Below, one piece after another: positions 7,379-15,680 of a stretch of 64,000 nt of DNA; within the stretch, counting starts at the first letter, position 1; each line of letters begins with the position of its first letter. The translations under genes and the position numbers were made by a program. The stretch lies in NCBI RefSeq assembly GCF_900187365.1, contig NZ_FYDG01000002.1, positions 124,001 through 188,000 of the forward strand, in the 5' to 3' direction. This DNA comes from Rhodoblastus acidophilus (GTDB lineage: Bacteria > Pseudomonadota > Alphaproteobacteria > Rhizobiales > Beijerinckiaceae). The notes beneath the pieces are model-generated. The model was not told where the DNA came from. It ran no database searches and saw only the letters and a list, made by a program, of their open reading frames with translations.

Positions 7379-9613
7379 TCAGAAATTCACGGACATTGAG
7401 GCTTTGTAGGTGCGCGGCGCGCCGAGATAGGCGGTGTTGGTCGCGCCATTGACGCCGCTCATGTCGCCGTTGATCGAGGCCCAATATTTCTCGTCGAACA
7501 GGTTCTCGACCATGAAGCGGAAGGTCAGCGTCTGCGCGCCGACATGAGTCTCGTAGCGCGCGCCGAGATCGGTGGTGAAATAGCCGGCGGCCCAGCTGTA
7601 ATTCTCCGCGTCGGCGGCGCGCTTGCCGGTGTAATGCAGGTTGAGCACGCCGGTCAGGCCGCGCAATTCGGGAATGGCGTATTCGGCCAGCACATTGCCC
7701 TGCCAGCGCGGAATGCCCACGACCTGATGGCCGTTGTTGAGGGCGTTGCCGCCCTTCATGTCCGTCAGTTTGGTGTCGAGCCAAGTGACGCCGCCGACCA
7801 GGGTCAGGTCGTCGGTCACCTTGCCCCGCGCGGTGAATTCGGCGCCGAGATCGTCCTGATTGCCGAGATTCTTGTAATAGCCGTCCGCATCCGTCGCCGA
7901 ATACGGCCGTTCGACATAGAAGATCGCGCTGGTCAGATCGACGTTGCGCAGTTCGGCCTTGGCGCCGCCCTCGACCTGCCAGCTGCGCAGCGGCTCCAGC
8001 GCGGCGTTGGGATTGGCGACGCCGGTGGAGGGCGCGGTGTTGGACTGGACCGACGAGGAATAGGACACGTAGGTGGAGACGTCCTCGCGCGGCTTGAACA
8101 TCAGCGCCGTCACCGGGCTGAGCGCGGCGTTCTCGACATATTCGCTTTGCCGCGTGTGCGGGGCGGCGGCGCCATAGCTGGCGGTGTCGAGCCAGCTTTC
8201 GCTCAGGCCCAGCATCAGCGACCATTGGTCGTTGAAATGCACGGTGTCGTTCTGCACCAGGGATTGCTGGGTGATGGTCGAGGCGAGATATTTGGCGCCG
8301 GCCCAGTTCGGCGTGAAGGTCGAATAAACCTGCGGATCGTAGAGCGGGATTTTCGCGCCGAGCGTATTGGTGGCCGAAGAGGCCAGCGAATAGGCGTCGA
8401 GGCGGAAGCCGTTGGTGCCGAACACCAGCTCATGCTTGAGCGGCCCGGTGTAAACGACGCCGTTGACGTTGAGCAGATTGCTGACCACGGTCGACAGGCT
8501 GGCGCTGCTGGAATAGGTCGCCTTGTACGTGCCGTCGCCGTTGAGCGTGTTGGTGAGGCGGTTGTTGAACCAGCGGTCCGCCTGCTGCCGCAACACGCCG
8601 GCTTCCACGCTCCAGTCCTGGTTGAAATGGTGGATGATCTTGGCGTCGGTGATGTCGGTCTGCGCGATCAGCGCGCTCCAACGCTGGCCATAGCCCTGTT
8701 TGGTCGGATCGAGCGCGGCGGGCAGCGCCACCGCCCCGCCCTTGTAGGCGAAGCCGGCGGGCAGCCCGTCCTGCTCGTAGCGGTAGCGGTTGGCGTTCAG
8801 CTCGATCTTGGTGTCGGGCGTGAGATTGACGTCGACGCCCAGCCCGAGCGCGTCGCGCTTCAGCGCGCTTCCATCGACATAGGCGGGGCCGGCGCTGTGC
8901 AGCAGGTTGAGGCGATAGCCGAGCACGCCGTTGGTCTCGGGAACGGGGCCGCCGAAGTCGATGCCGAATTCCGCCTGCCCCGCCGAGACATAGCCGAGCG
9001 TCGCGTTCAACTGCGGCGCGGCGGTCGGCCGCTTGAGCACGCCGTTGAGCGTTCCGGCGGGATAGGAGAAGCCGTAGAGCGCGCCCGACGGCCCGGTGAG
9101 CACTTCAAAGCTCTGGTAGAGGCTGATCGGCAATTGCGTGTCGCCGCGCACGTTCATCCCGTCCACGCGGGTGTTGGCGGAGGTGTCGTCGGCGACGAGG
9201 CCCCGGATCACCGGCGGGCCGAATTCGAGGCCGGGATGGCCCTGCTGCTGCAGCGAGGGAATATATTTGGTCAGTTCGGAAAAGGTCTGGACGTCCTGGT
9301 TGACGATGAGCGCCTCGGGAATGGTGTGGACCGTGAACGGCAGGTCCAGAACCTTGCGGTCGCCCAGCGGCCCCATATTGACGCGCGTCTGGCGATAGCC
9401 CTCCTCCGCCTTGCCGGTCAGCGGCCTGGCGGCCGCCGCAGACTCCGCGGCGCGGGCGGCGTTGACGTCGAGAGGCGGAACTTCTTGCGCGTCTTCGGCC
9501 AGCGCGGGGGCGGCGTGCGGGCAGGCCAGCAAAGCGGTTGCGATCAGCAGCGCGCCACGGCGCGAACGGGCGGGGAAAGAAGCGGCGCGGGGGGATGACA
9601 AGGGCATGGGCAT
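7379..9613 (-). CDS. TonB-dependent outer-membrane receptor (siderophore type)
   Basis: Outer-membrane active transporter of about 744 residues. A signal peptide (ATALLACPHAAPALA) is followed by a plug domain with TVHTIPEALIVNQDVQTFSE and VIRGLVADDTSANTRVDGMN, then a beta-barrel with alternating aromatic strands, ending RTYKASMSVNF with the terminal Phe needed for BAM insertion. The plug and GPSGALYGFSYPAGTLN segment fit the TonB-dependent siderophore-receptor subfamily. The start is taken at 9613 (MPMPLSS); an open extension to 9769 would bury the signal peptide and is unlikely. First gene of a receptor/binding protein/permease/ATPase operon. I found no cobalamin riboswitch or clear iron box upstream, so regulation and ligand are open. 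Confidence 0.9.
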   Translation of the reverse strand: MPMPLSSPRAASFPARSRRGALLIATALLACPHAAPALAEDAQEVPPLDVNAARAAESAAAARPLTGKAEEGYRQTRVNMGPLGDRKVLDLPFTVHTIPEALIVNQDVQTFSELTKYIPSLQQQGHPGLEFGPPVIRGLVADDTSANTRVDGMNVRGDTQLPISLYQSFEVLTGPSGALYGFSYPAGTLNGVLKRPTAAPQLNATLGYVSAGQAEFGIDFGGPVPETNGVLGYRLNLLHSAGPAYVDGSALKRDALGLGVDVNLTPDTKIELNANRYRYEQDGLPAGFAYKGGAVALPAALDPTKQGYGQRWSALIAQTDITDAKIIHHFNQDWSVEAGVLRQQADRWFNNRLTNTLNGDGTYKATYSSSASLSTVVSNLLNVNGVVYTGPLKHELVFGTNGFRLDAYSLASSATNTLGAKIPLYDPQVYSTFTPNWAGAKYLASTITQQSLVQNDTVHFNDQWSLMLGLSESWLDTASYGAAAPHTRQSEYVENAALSPVTALMFKPREDVSTYVSYSSSVQSNTAPSTGVANPNAALEPLRSWQVEGGAKAELRNVDLTSAIFYVERPYSATDADGYYKNLGNQDDLGAEFTARGKVTDDLTLVGGVTWLDTKLTDMKGGNALNNGHQVVGIPRWQGNVLAEYAIPELRGLTGVLNLHYTGKRAADAENYSWAAGYFTTDLGARYETHVGAQTLTFRFMVENLFDEKYWASINGDMSGVNGATNTAYLGAPRTYKASMSVNF

Positions 9614-10013
9614 TCCATCGGGCGATCGGGCCGGCGCGAACAGCGCGGCCAATAGGGTGACGCCGGCCGCGCGGGCGGCCGTGCATGAAGGATTTTCAGG
9701 AGCAAGCAGACATTCGGACCATCGCGCCTCCAAGACCGGACGCGCGGCGTCTTCGGCGACGCCGCGCATGTCGGTCGGCTCAAGGAAGCGGCTCAGGCCG
9801 CAATCGGTCGCCTCAAGATAGAGGAGACGGGCGCGAGGCGCCGTCGCGGGCGACGGCCTTCGTCAACGGAAACTTAGCAATTGCCGCGCCAGCGCGCCAA
9901 ACGGGCGCAAAGCCTTGGCGAGCCTGCCCACAGCGCCGGTCGCGCCGGAAAAATTCGTTCAAGAACGTACGTTCCCGCGCCCGGGCGTCCGCGCGCGTTC
10001 ACACCCGCGCGCC
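9614..10013. promoter_or_regulatory. 400-nt non-coding region upstream of the TonB receptor, with nested palindromes
   Basis: No gene recognised. At 9956-9974 CGTTC-AA-GAACG-TA-CGTTC alternates three half-sites and includes the perfect 12-bp palindrome GAACGTACGTTC (9963-9974). At 9840-9857 GCCGTCGC-GG-GCGACGGC is a perfect hairpin. The region should hold the promoter of the leftward TonB operon. I could not assign a regulator, and saw no B12 box. Confidence 0.4.
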
Positions 10014-10055
10014 AAAAAAAGCGCGGGTCCGGCGATCATCCGCGCCGGACCCGCG
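10014..10055 (-). terminator. Intrinsic terminator of the N-methylglutamate synthase operon
   Basis: A perfect 13-bp stem, CGCGGGTCCGGCG (10022-10034) with CGCCGGACCCGCG (10043-10055), and an 8-nt loop, 6 nt after the stop of the GltD-like gene. On the minus strand it is followed two bases later by seven T (complement of A at 10014-10020). A textbook Rho-independent terminator for the leftward operon. Confidence 0.9.
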
Positions 10056-10061
10056 TGAACG

Positions 10062-12545
10062 TCAGGCGATTTTCTTGCGGCCCGCCATCACAATGCCGAG
10101 CGCGGCTTGCGCGCGCAGCGACAGCGTGCGCAGATCCTCGGGTTCGAGATTGTGGACATTGGTCTTGCCGCAGCAGCGCGCCATCATCGAACATTCCGAT
10201 GTCGCCGCCTTGAGATAGGCGGCGAGGCGCGGGCCGGCTTCCTCGGCGTCGGCCGCCGCGAAATCGAGCCCGTGGGGCGCGATGGCGCCGCCGGCGGCCA
10301 GGCCCGACGCGACGTCGACGACGCCGGCATTGGCCCCCAACGCCAGCATTTTGGCGAGGTCGGAGCCGGAACGCAGGCCGCCGAACCAGACCAGCGGAAA
10401 CGCCTCCTCCTGGCCGGCGGCGCGCAGGATGTCGACCGCGCGCGGCAGCAGCGACAGATCGGGCGCGCCGGCGAGATCGGCCCAGGCGTCGCCGAGATGG
10501 CCGGAGCCGTCGAGCACGACAAGATCCGCCTTTTCCGCCAGCGCGCAGGCCAGAGCCGCTTCCAGCGTTGCGGCGGTGGCGATCAGGCCGCGCAACTGTC
10601 CCGGGCGCGCTTCGGGCAGAACAGCCGCTTCGCGCACCCGCAGCAGCACCGCGTTCGCGTAGGGGTCCGCCGCCTCCGCGCCATCGATGATTTGCAGCCA
10701 GGGCGCGCCAAGGCCCGGCAGCGGGCGGCGGCCGAGATAGGCCGTTCCCGTTTCCGCCACCGTTCTGGCGACGGCGGCGGCGATGGTTTCGGGCGCGTCC
10801 TCGAAACCGGCGACGAGAAGCGGCTGCGCCAGCTTCATGCCCGCCAGAACGGTGGCGCTCTTGCAGGCCTCGCGATAGGGGTCGATCACAAGGCGGGTGA
10901 GATTGGCCGGCAGGAAAACCAGTTCGTCGAACGTGGCGGGGCCCGCAAGTTGGGGATCGGGGCGCTTGGCCAGCTTGGCGCGGGTGGCGGCGGCGAAATC
11001 CACCGGGCCGGCTTCGGGCCGCGCCAGCGCAAAGATGCTTTCGCGCGCCTTGACCGAATAATCCGACGATCCCGTTTCCGTGTCGCAGCGATAGCAGCGC
11101 GCCGCCTGTTCATGCGCGGTCTTGTCGTCGTAATCGGCTTCGGCCGGCCCGAACGGATCGCTGTTGTCGAGACCGAGGAAGGGCGCGTGTTTCGGCGCCA
11201 GCTTCTCCCACAACGGATCCTGCGCCACCGGCACATTGCGGGTGCGATAGGGCGTGCGGTAGGGCGCGGGATGCGCCACGCCTTCCAGCGCGGCCAGCAC
11301 GTAATAAGCGGCCTTGTGGCCCTGGAACATCGCCTGAACCAGCGTCGAAGACCCGAAAGCCGCGTCGCCCGCCGCGAACACGTTTGGCAGACGCGTGCCC
11401 ATGTCCGAGGCGCGGGTGAAAATCTTGTCGCCGTCCATCAGGCCGTGCTGCGCCAGTTCGAGACTCACGGATTTCTGGCCGACGGCGGCGATGACGAGGC
11501 CGCAGTCGAGATCGAAATCCGAGCCTTCGACCAGCGAAAACGCGCGGCGGCCATCGGCGCCGGGCGCGCCCAGCGCGGTCTTCTTGCACTTGATTGCGAC
11601 GCCGCCATTCTTGTCTTCAAGCGCCACCGGGGCGATGTTGTAGAGAATTTCGACGCCCTCGGCCTTGGCCGCTTGCAACTCATGGGCGCGCGCGGGGATT
11701 TCGTCGGGGCCGCGCCGATAGGCGACAATCACCTTTTCCACGCCGGGCAGACGCAGCGCGGCGCGGCAGGCGTCCATGGCGACGTCGCCGCCACCGATCA
11801 CCACAACCTTTTTCGGCAGGATCGGGCGCTCGCCGCCGTTGATCCGGTTGAGGAAGGTCACGCCGTCGATCACATGCGCGCCGTCGTCGCCTGATACCCC
11901 CAGCTTCTTGCCGCCGGAGGCGCCGATGGCGAGCAGCACGGCGTCATGGGTTTCGCGCAGTTCGTCCAGCTTCACCTTGTCGCCGAGCGGGCTGTCGAGA
12001 TGCAGCGCGATGCCGGGGCAGCGCGAGAGAACCCGGTCGATATCGTCCTGCACCACATCTTGCGGCAGGCGAAAATCGGGAATGCCCCACAAGGCCATGC
12101 CGCCCGGCTTTGAATGCGCCTCGTAGAGATCGACATGATAGCCCGCCAGCGCGATGTCCTGAGCGGCGGTAAGCCCCGCCGGCCCCGCGCCGATGATCGC
12201 CACCTTCTTCGCCTTGTCCGGCCGCACCGGCGCCAGGCGGTAGTCGTGGCCGAGCTTGTCGAGCACATGCCGTTTTAGCGCGCGAATGGCGACCGCGCCG
12301 TCGGAACTGGCGCGGCGGCAGGCCGGCTCGCAGGGCGCGTCGCAGACATAGCCGCAGACGCCCGACAGCGGATTGGTGGCCGTGATCGCCTCAAGGGCTT
12401 CCGGCATTTTGCCGTCCCAGATCAGCCCGACATAGGAGGCGACGTCGGTGCCAATGGGGCAGGCCACCTGGCAGGGCGGCGGCTGGTAATGCGGCAGGCC
12501 GCTTTCGTCCTGCGACAGATCGACGGAGAAGGGTTTGCAGGTCAT
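10062..12545 (-). CDS. GltD-like NAD(P)H flavoprotein fused to a divergent glutamate-synthase-type C-terminal domain
   Basis: 827 residues. Residues ~1-110 carry the dihydropyrimidine-dehydrogenase/GltD [4Fe-4S] region (CQVACPIGTDV and GVCGYVCDAPCEPACRR). At ~113-460 lie the FAD motif GAGPAGLTAAQD and the NAD(P) motif GGGDVAMDACRA. The last ~330 residues resemble an FMN-type glutamate-synthase barrel: LVWFGGLRSGSDLAKMLALG and the end pattern CCGKTNVHNLEPEDLRTLS. Canonical GltD is about 480 residues and lacks this part. It starts 1 nt after the MgsBC-like gene and is closed by a terminator, so it should supply electrons from NAD(P)H to the synthase FMN/FeS centres. Electron role: inference from GltD homology and operon position. 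Whether the C-terminal barrel binds FMN is uncertain. Confidence 0.85.
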   Translation of the reverse strand: MTCKPFSVDLSQDESGLPHYQPPPCQVACPIGTDVASYVGLIWDGKMPEALEAITATNPLSGVCGYVCDAPCEPACRRASSDGAVAIRALKRHVLDKLGHDYRLAPVRPDKAKKVAIIGAGPAGLTAAQDIALAGYHVDLYEAHSKPGGMALWGIPDFRLPQDVVQDDIDRVLSRCPGIALHLDSPLGDKVKLDELRETHDAVLLAIGASGGKKLGVSGDDGAHVIDGVTFLNRINGGERPILPKKVVVIGGGDVAMDACRAALRLPGVEKVIVAYRRGPDEIPARAHELQAAKAEGVEILYNIAPVALEDKNGGVAIKCKKTALGAPGADGRRAFSLVEGSDFDLDCGLVIAAVGQKSVSLELAQHGLMDGDKIFTRASDMGTRLPNVFAAGDAAFGSSTLVQAMFQGHKAAYYVLAALEGVAHPAPYRTPYRTRNVPVAQDPLWEKLAPKHAPFLGLDNSDPFGPAEADYDDKTAHEQAARCYRCDTETGSSDYSVKARESIFALARPEAGPVDFAAATRAKLAKRPDPQLAGPATFDELVFLPANLTRLVIDPYREACKSATVLAGMKLAQPLLVAGFEDAPETIAAAVARTVAETGTAYLGRRPLPGLGAPWLQIIDGAEAADPYANAVLLRVREAAVLPEARPGQLRGLIATAATLEAALACALAEKADLVVLDGSGHLGDAWADLAGAPDLSLLPRAVDILRAAGQEEAFPLVWFGGLRSGSDLAKMLALGANAGVVDVASGLAAGGAIAPHGLDFAAADAEEAGPRLAAYLKAATSECSMMARCCGKTNVHNLEPEDLRTLSLRAQAALGIVMAGRKKIA

Positions 12546-12546
12546 G

Positions 12547-14496
12547 TCAGGCGACCTCGGTCAGCAAATGTTCGACGGGGAAATAGTCGGGGTCGTACGG
12601 CAGTCCCGTGATGGCGGCGGCTTCCGGCGTCAGCGCGACGAGATCTTTCCGCGACAATTGGCGAAAATCCGTGTAGCCGAGCGCCTTGGTCAGCGTGGCG
12701 ATCTGCCAGCGCACCGCTTCGAGATAGCGCGCGATGGCCTTGGCCTGCACGTCGATCTTGTAACGCTCCTCATGCTCGGGGTCCTGGGTGGCGATGCCGA
12801 CCACGCAATTGCCGACATGGCACTGCATGCAGGAGATACAGCCGCCGGCGATCAGCGCCGCCGTGCCCATCGCCACGGCGCTCGCGCCCAGCGCCAGCGC
12901 CTTGACCGCATCGACGCCATCCTTGACGCCGCCCATGAACACGATGGGCATGTCGTCGCCGGCGTCGATCTCCTTCAAGCCGTCGAGCGCCTCCTGGATC
13001 GCCGCGAGCGTGGGGATGCCCATGTTTTCGAGCACTTCGGTCGAGGCGGCGCCGGTCGAGCCTTGCATGCCGTCGAGCTGGACGAAATCGAACCCGTCCT
13101 TGTAGGCGATCTTGATATCGTCGCGGACGCGGCCCGCGCCCATCTTGATCGAGATCGGCTTTTTGTAGCCGGTGGCCTCGCGGAACTCCTCGACCTTGAT
13201 GACGAGATCGTCGGCGCCCATGATGTCGGGATGGCGCGAGGGCGAACGCAGGTCGATGCCTTCGGGGATGCCGCGCACCGCCGCCAGTTCTTTCGTGACC
13301 TTCTTCGCCATGAGCTGGCCGCCGAGGCCGGGTTTCGCGCCCTGAGAGATATAAATCTCCAGACAGTCGGCCTTGAGCATGTCGTGGATGTTCCAGCCGA
13401 GCCGACCCGACAGGCATTGATAGATCAACTGCCCGGCTTCCGCGCGCTGCTCCGGCAACATGCCGCCCTCGCCGGTGTTTTCGACCACGCCCGCCAGCTT
13501 TGACGCCCGCGCCAGCGCGATTTTTGTGGACTTGGACAGCGCGCCATAGCTCATCGGCGCGATCAGCACGGGCATCGACAGTTCCAGCGGCTTGGCCCCG
13601 CTGCGGTCGCCGAGCTTGGTCTTGAGGTTCACGCTCGCCAGCGCGTCGGACGCGGCCTGGATGCGCTCAGGGTCGATTTTGAGCGCGATGTCGTTGAAAT
13701 GCGGCACCGTCTTGGCCGCGCCATAGCCGCGAATGCGATAGCGCCCGATCATCGCCTTGGCGTGAATATCCTCGGCGACCTTGGCGTTCCAGTACGTCCC
13801 TTCCGCCACCGTATAGGGCAACGGGCGCGCGATCGGCTCGTTGACGCCGTAACGCAGCTTGGTCCCGGCGTTGACGATTTTCTGGAATTCGCCCTCGAAG
13901 GCGATTCCATACTTGTTCAGGAAGGCGCGGATATCGGCGTCTTCTTCCGGCGTCATTTCGCCGAGCTTGGCGTCGGCCCCAAAACTTTGCACCTTGCCGC
14001 CGACATAAATGGCGCCGCCGCTCATGTCCTCGCCGACGCGCTCGCCGGAATCGCCGAGAATGATGATACGGCCGCCATACATCATATAGCCGGCGAGGAA
14101 GGACGCATTGCCGCAGCACAGCAGCGTGCCGGCCTTCATCACCTGCCCGGCGCGCGAGCCAGTGTTGCCCTTGATGACGATTTCGCCGCCGCGCAACGCG
14201 ACCCCGGCGATGGCGCTGGCGTTGCCGCCGACCACGACCGAACCGGCGTAGAGGCTGTCGCCGACGCCCCAGCCGACGTTGGACTCGATTTCGAACCGGG
14301 CGCCATGCGACAGGCCGGCGCAGAAATAGCCGGCCGAGCCGCGGATTTTCACCGTAACCGGCGCGACGAGGCCGACGCCGAGATGATGGCGCGCGTCGGG
14401 GTTGACGATTTCAATGTCTTCCCCGCGCGCGGCGGCGGCGCGCAAAGCTTCGTTGGCGTCGCGAACTGGGATTTGGGCGAGATCTAGCGTGACCAT
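12547..14496 (-). CDS. mgsBC: N-methylglutamate synthase, fused GXGXG (MgsB) and FMN/[3Fe-4S] (MgsC) subunits
   Basis: 649 residues joining two parts usually encoded separately (mgsB and mgsC, or glxC and glxD). Residues ~1-200 are a right-handed beta-helix with glycine repeats of the GltB GXGXG domain (GDSLYAGSVVVGGNASAIAG). Residues ~240-649 are the FMN TIM barrel with KPLELSMPVLIAPMSYGALS, the lysine/glycine-rich FMN site IKMGAGRVRDDI, FMGGVKDGVDAVKALALGAS, and the [3Fe-4S] motif C-x5-C-x4-C in GGCISCMQCHVGNC. It overlaps the amidotransferase gene by 13 nt. Expected reaction: make N-methylglutamate from gamma-glutamylmethylamide and 2-oxoglutarate, analogous to glutamate synthase. Assignment as Mgs rather than ordinary glutamate synthase rests on the neighbouring gmaS and mgd genes. 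Confidence 0.88.
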   Translation of the reverse strand: MVTLDLAQIPVRDANEALRAAAARGEDIEIVNPDARHHLGVGLVAPVTVKIRGSAGYFCAGLSHGARFEIESNVGWGVGDSLYAGSVVVGGNASAIAGVALRGGEIVIKGNTGSRAGQVMKAGTLLCCGNASFLAGYMMYGGRIIILGDSGERVGEDMSGGAIYVGGKVQSFGADAKLGEMTPEEDADIRAFLNKYGIAFEGEFQKIVNAGTKLRYGVNEPIARPLPYTVAEGTYWNAKVAEDIHAKAMIGRYRIRGYGAAKTVPHFNDIALKIDPERIQAASDALASVNLKTKLGDRSGAKPLELSMPVLIAPMSYGALSKSTKIALARASKLAGVVENTGEGGMLPEQRAEAGQLIYQCLSGRLGWNIHDMLKADCLEIYISQGAKPGLGGQLMAKKVTKELAAVRGIPEGIDLRSPSRHPDIMGADDLVIKVEEFREATGYKKPISIKMGAGRVRDDIKIAYKDGFDFVQLDGMQGSTGAASTEVLENMGIPTLAAIQEALDGLKEIDAGDDMPIVFMGGVKDGVDAVKALALGASAVAMGTAALIAGGCISCMQCHVGNCVVGIATQDPEHEERYKIDVQAKAIARYLEAVRWQIATLTKALGYTDFRQLSRKDLVALTPEAAAITGLPYDPDYFPVEHLLTEVA

Positions 14497-15380
14497 GTGC
14501 GGAACGTCCCCGGCGCGGGCTCGGTGGTGGAAAGCGGGCGGCCCGGGAAGAGCCGGTTGAGCGAGACTTCCTCGGAGGCGATGGCGACGAGGTCGTCGTT
14601 CTCGAACATCACCATGGGTTTTGCCGCGAGGCGGTCCTTGGCGAAGCCGATGCCGTCCTTGGTCGAGACCAGGAAGGAGAACACGCCGTCGAGATCGTCC
14701 ACGGATTGTTCGAGCGCCAGCTCCAGCGTCTCGCCCTGGGCCAGCTTGTCGGCGAGATAGACCGCGATCAGCTCGCTGTCATTGTCGGTGCGAAACTCGA
14801 ATCCGCGCGCTTCCAGACGGCGGCGCATCTTCCAGTAATTGGTGATCTGGCCGTTGTGGACGATGGCGACATCACTAAACCCCGTCGCCCAGAACGGATG
14901 CGCGGCCTCCGGCTTCACCTCCGATTCGGTGGCGAGCCGCACATGGCCGACGCCATGCGATCCCGCGATGGACTTGATGCCGTAGATTCGGTCAAGATCG
15001 TGCGCCGTGCCGACATCCTTGATGATGTCCAGCGCCGAACCGATCGAGACGAGCTTGGCCGCATGTTCCATCGCATAGGCGAACGGGCGGATTTCGCCGT
15101 CATATTCGACCTCGACGACGAAGCTGGCGCCCTCGCGCTTTTCGTTCACCAGCTTCGCGCCCTGCTCGGCCAGCGCGGCCTTGACGCGCGCCACGGTGGC
15201 GCCGGCGTCGTCATCGACGATGAAGCGCAACCGCAAGCCCTTGAACGTGTTCTCGTAAAGCGCGAATCCGGTCGAGTCCAAACCCCGGTGCTGACAGCCG
15301 TCGAGCATATCGACCAGCGCCTGCCCCAGAGTTGGATTGGTCTCGGCTTTCTTGAAGAAAATGCCGGCTATGCCGCACAT
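14484..15380 (-). CDS. mgsA: Class II glutamine amidotransferase subunit of N-methylglutamate synthase (MgsA/GlxB-like)
   Basis: Ntn-hydrolase amidotransferase, 298 residues. The protein begins MCGIAGIFF, so Cys2 is the nucleophile after Met removal; the glutamine-binding region GHVRLATESEVKPEAAHPF and the later HNGQITNYWKMRRRLEARGF and DNDSELIAVYLADKL are as in GltB/PurF N-terminal domains. The start at 15380 has AGGAGG 6 nt upstream. First gene of the leftward synthase operon, with TTGACA at 15436-15431 (minus) about 50 nt before the start. In the N-methylglutamate pathway this subunit would hydrolyse or transfer the amide of gamma-glutamylmethylamide; that use is inferred from context, since the fold alone fits ordinary glutamine too. 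Confidence 0.88.
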   Translation of the reverse strand: MCGIAGIFFKKAETNPTLGQALVDMLDGCQHRGLDSTGFALYENTFKGLRLRFIVDDDAGATVARVKAALAEQGAKLVNEKREGASFVVEVEYDGEIRPFAYAMEHAAKLVSIGSALDIIKDVGTAHDLDRIYGIKSIAGSHGVGHVRLATESEVKPEAAHPFWATGFSDVAIVHNGQITNYWKMRRRLEARGFEFRTDNDSELIAVYLADKLAQGETLELALEQSVDDLDGVFSFLVSTKDGIGFAKDRLAAKPMVMFENDDLVAIASEEVSLNRLFPGRPLSTTEPAPGTFRTWSR

Positions 15381-15680
15381 GTCGCCGCCTCCTTGATGTT
15401 GTGTTGACCCTAAGGGGCGCGCGGAGGATCTGTCAACACACGATGAAACAAAATTTCCTGATATGAATTTTTGAGCCGAAACAAGACGATGCGCGGGGGG
15501 AATTTCGCTCAAAACTTACGCATCCCTGCTCGTCTCTTAGGCGACAACGCACGTAAATGCGCAAATAACAGCCAAATATAACCTCGTTCAACTTTGTTTC
15601 TTGACAGTAAGGCGGCGGCGCGTTTTCCCTATCACAGCCAAGCGCAGTCGCGGCTTGAGCCAGCGTCATGAGGACAGCAG
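15381..15680. promoter_or_regulatory. Divergent mgs/gmaS control region with paired TTTGTTTC motifs
   Basis: 300 nt, noticeably AT-richer than its neighbours. On the plus strand TTTGTTTC (15593-15600) abuts TTGACA (15601-15606), 75 nt before gmaS. On the minus strand TTTTGTTTC (complement of 15445-15453) lies 8 nt upstream of TTGACA (15436-15431), before mgsA. -10 elements are weak on both sides. The same TGTTTC/GAAACA word is repeated at the promoter of the XRE-cupin gene, so these are candidate operators for that regulator (inference). Confidence 0.5.

Noticed and set aside
7544-9598. 684-codon plus-strand frame
   Set aside because: Runs antisense to the TonB receptor; GC-rich third positions create long mirror frames, and the product has no domain.
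9614-9769. Longer N-terminus of the TonB receptor
   Set aside because: It would put 50 extra residues before a good signal peptide, blocking export.
9957-9974. LexA (SOS) box
   Set aside because: Alphaproteobacterial LexA binds GTTC-N7-GTTC; here the two GTTC are 10 nt apart.
9614-10013. Cobalamin riboswitch upstream of the TonB receptor
   Set aside because: No B12-box-like core or matching helices could be found on the minus strand.
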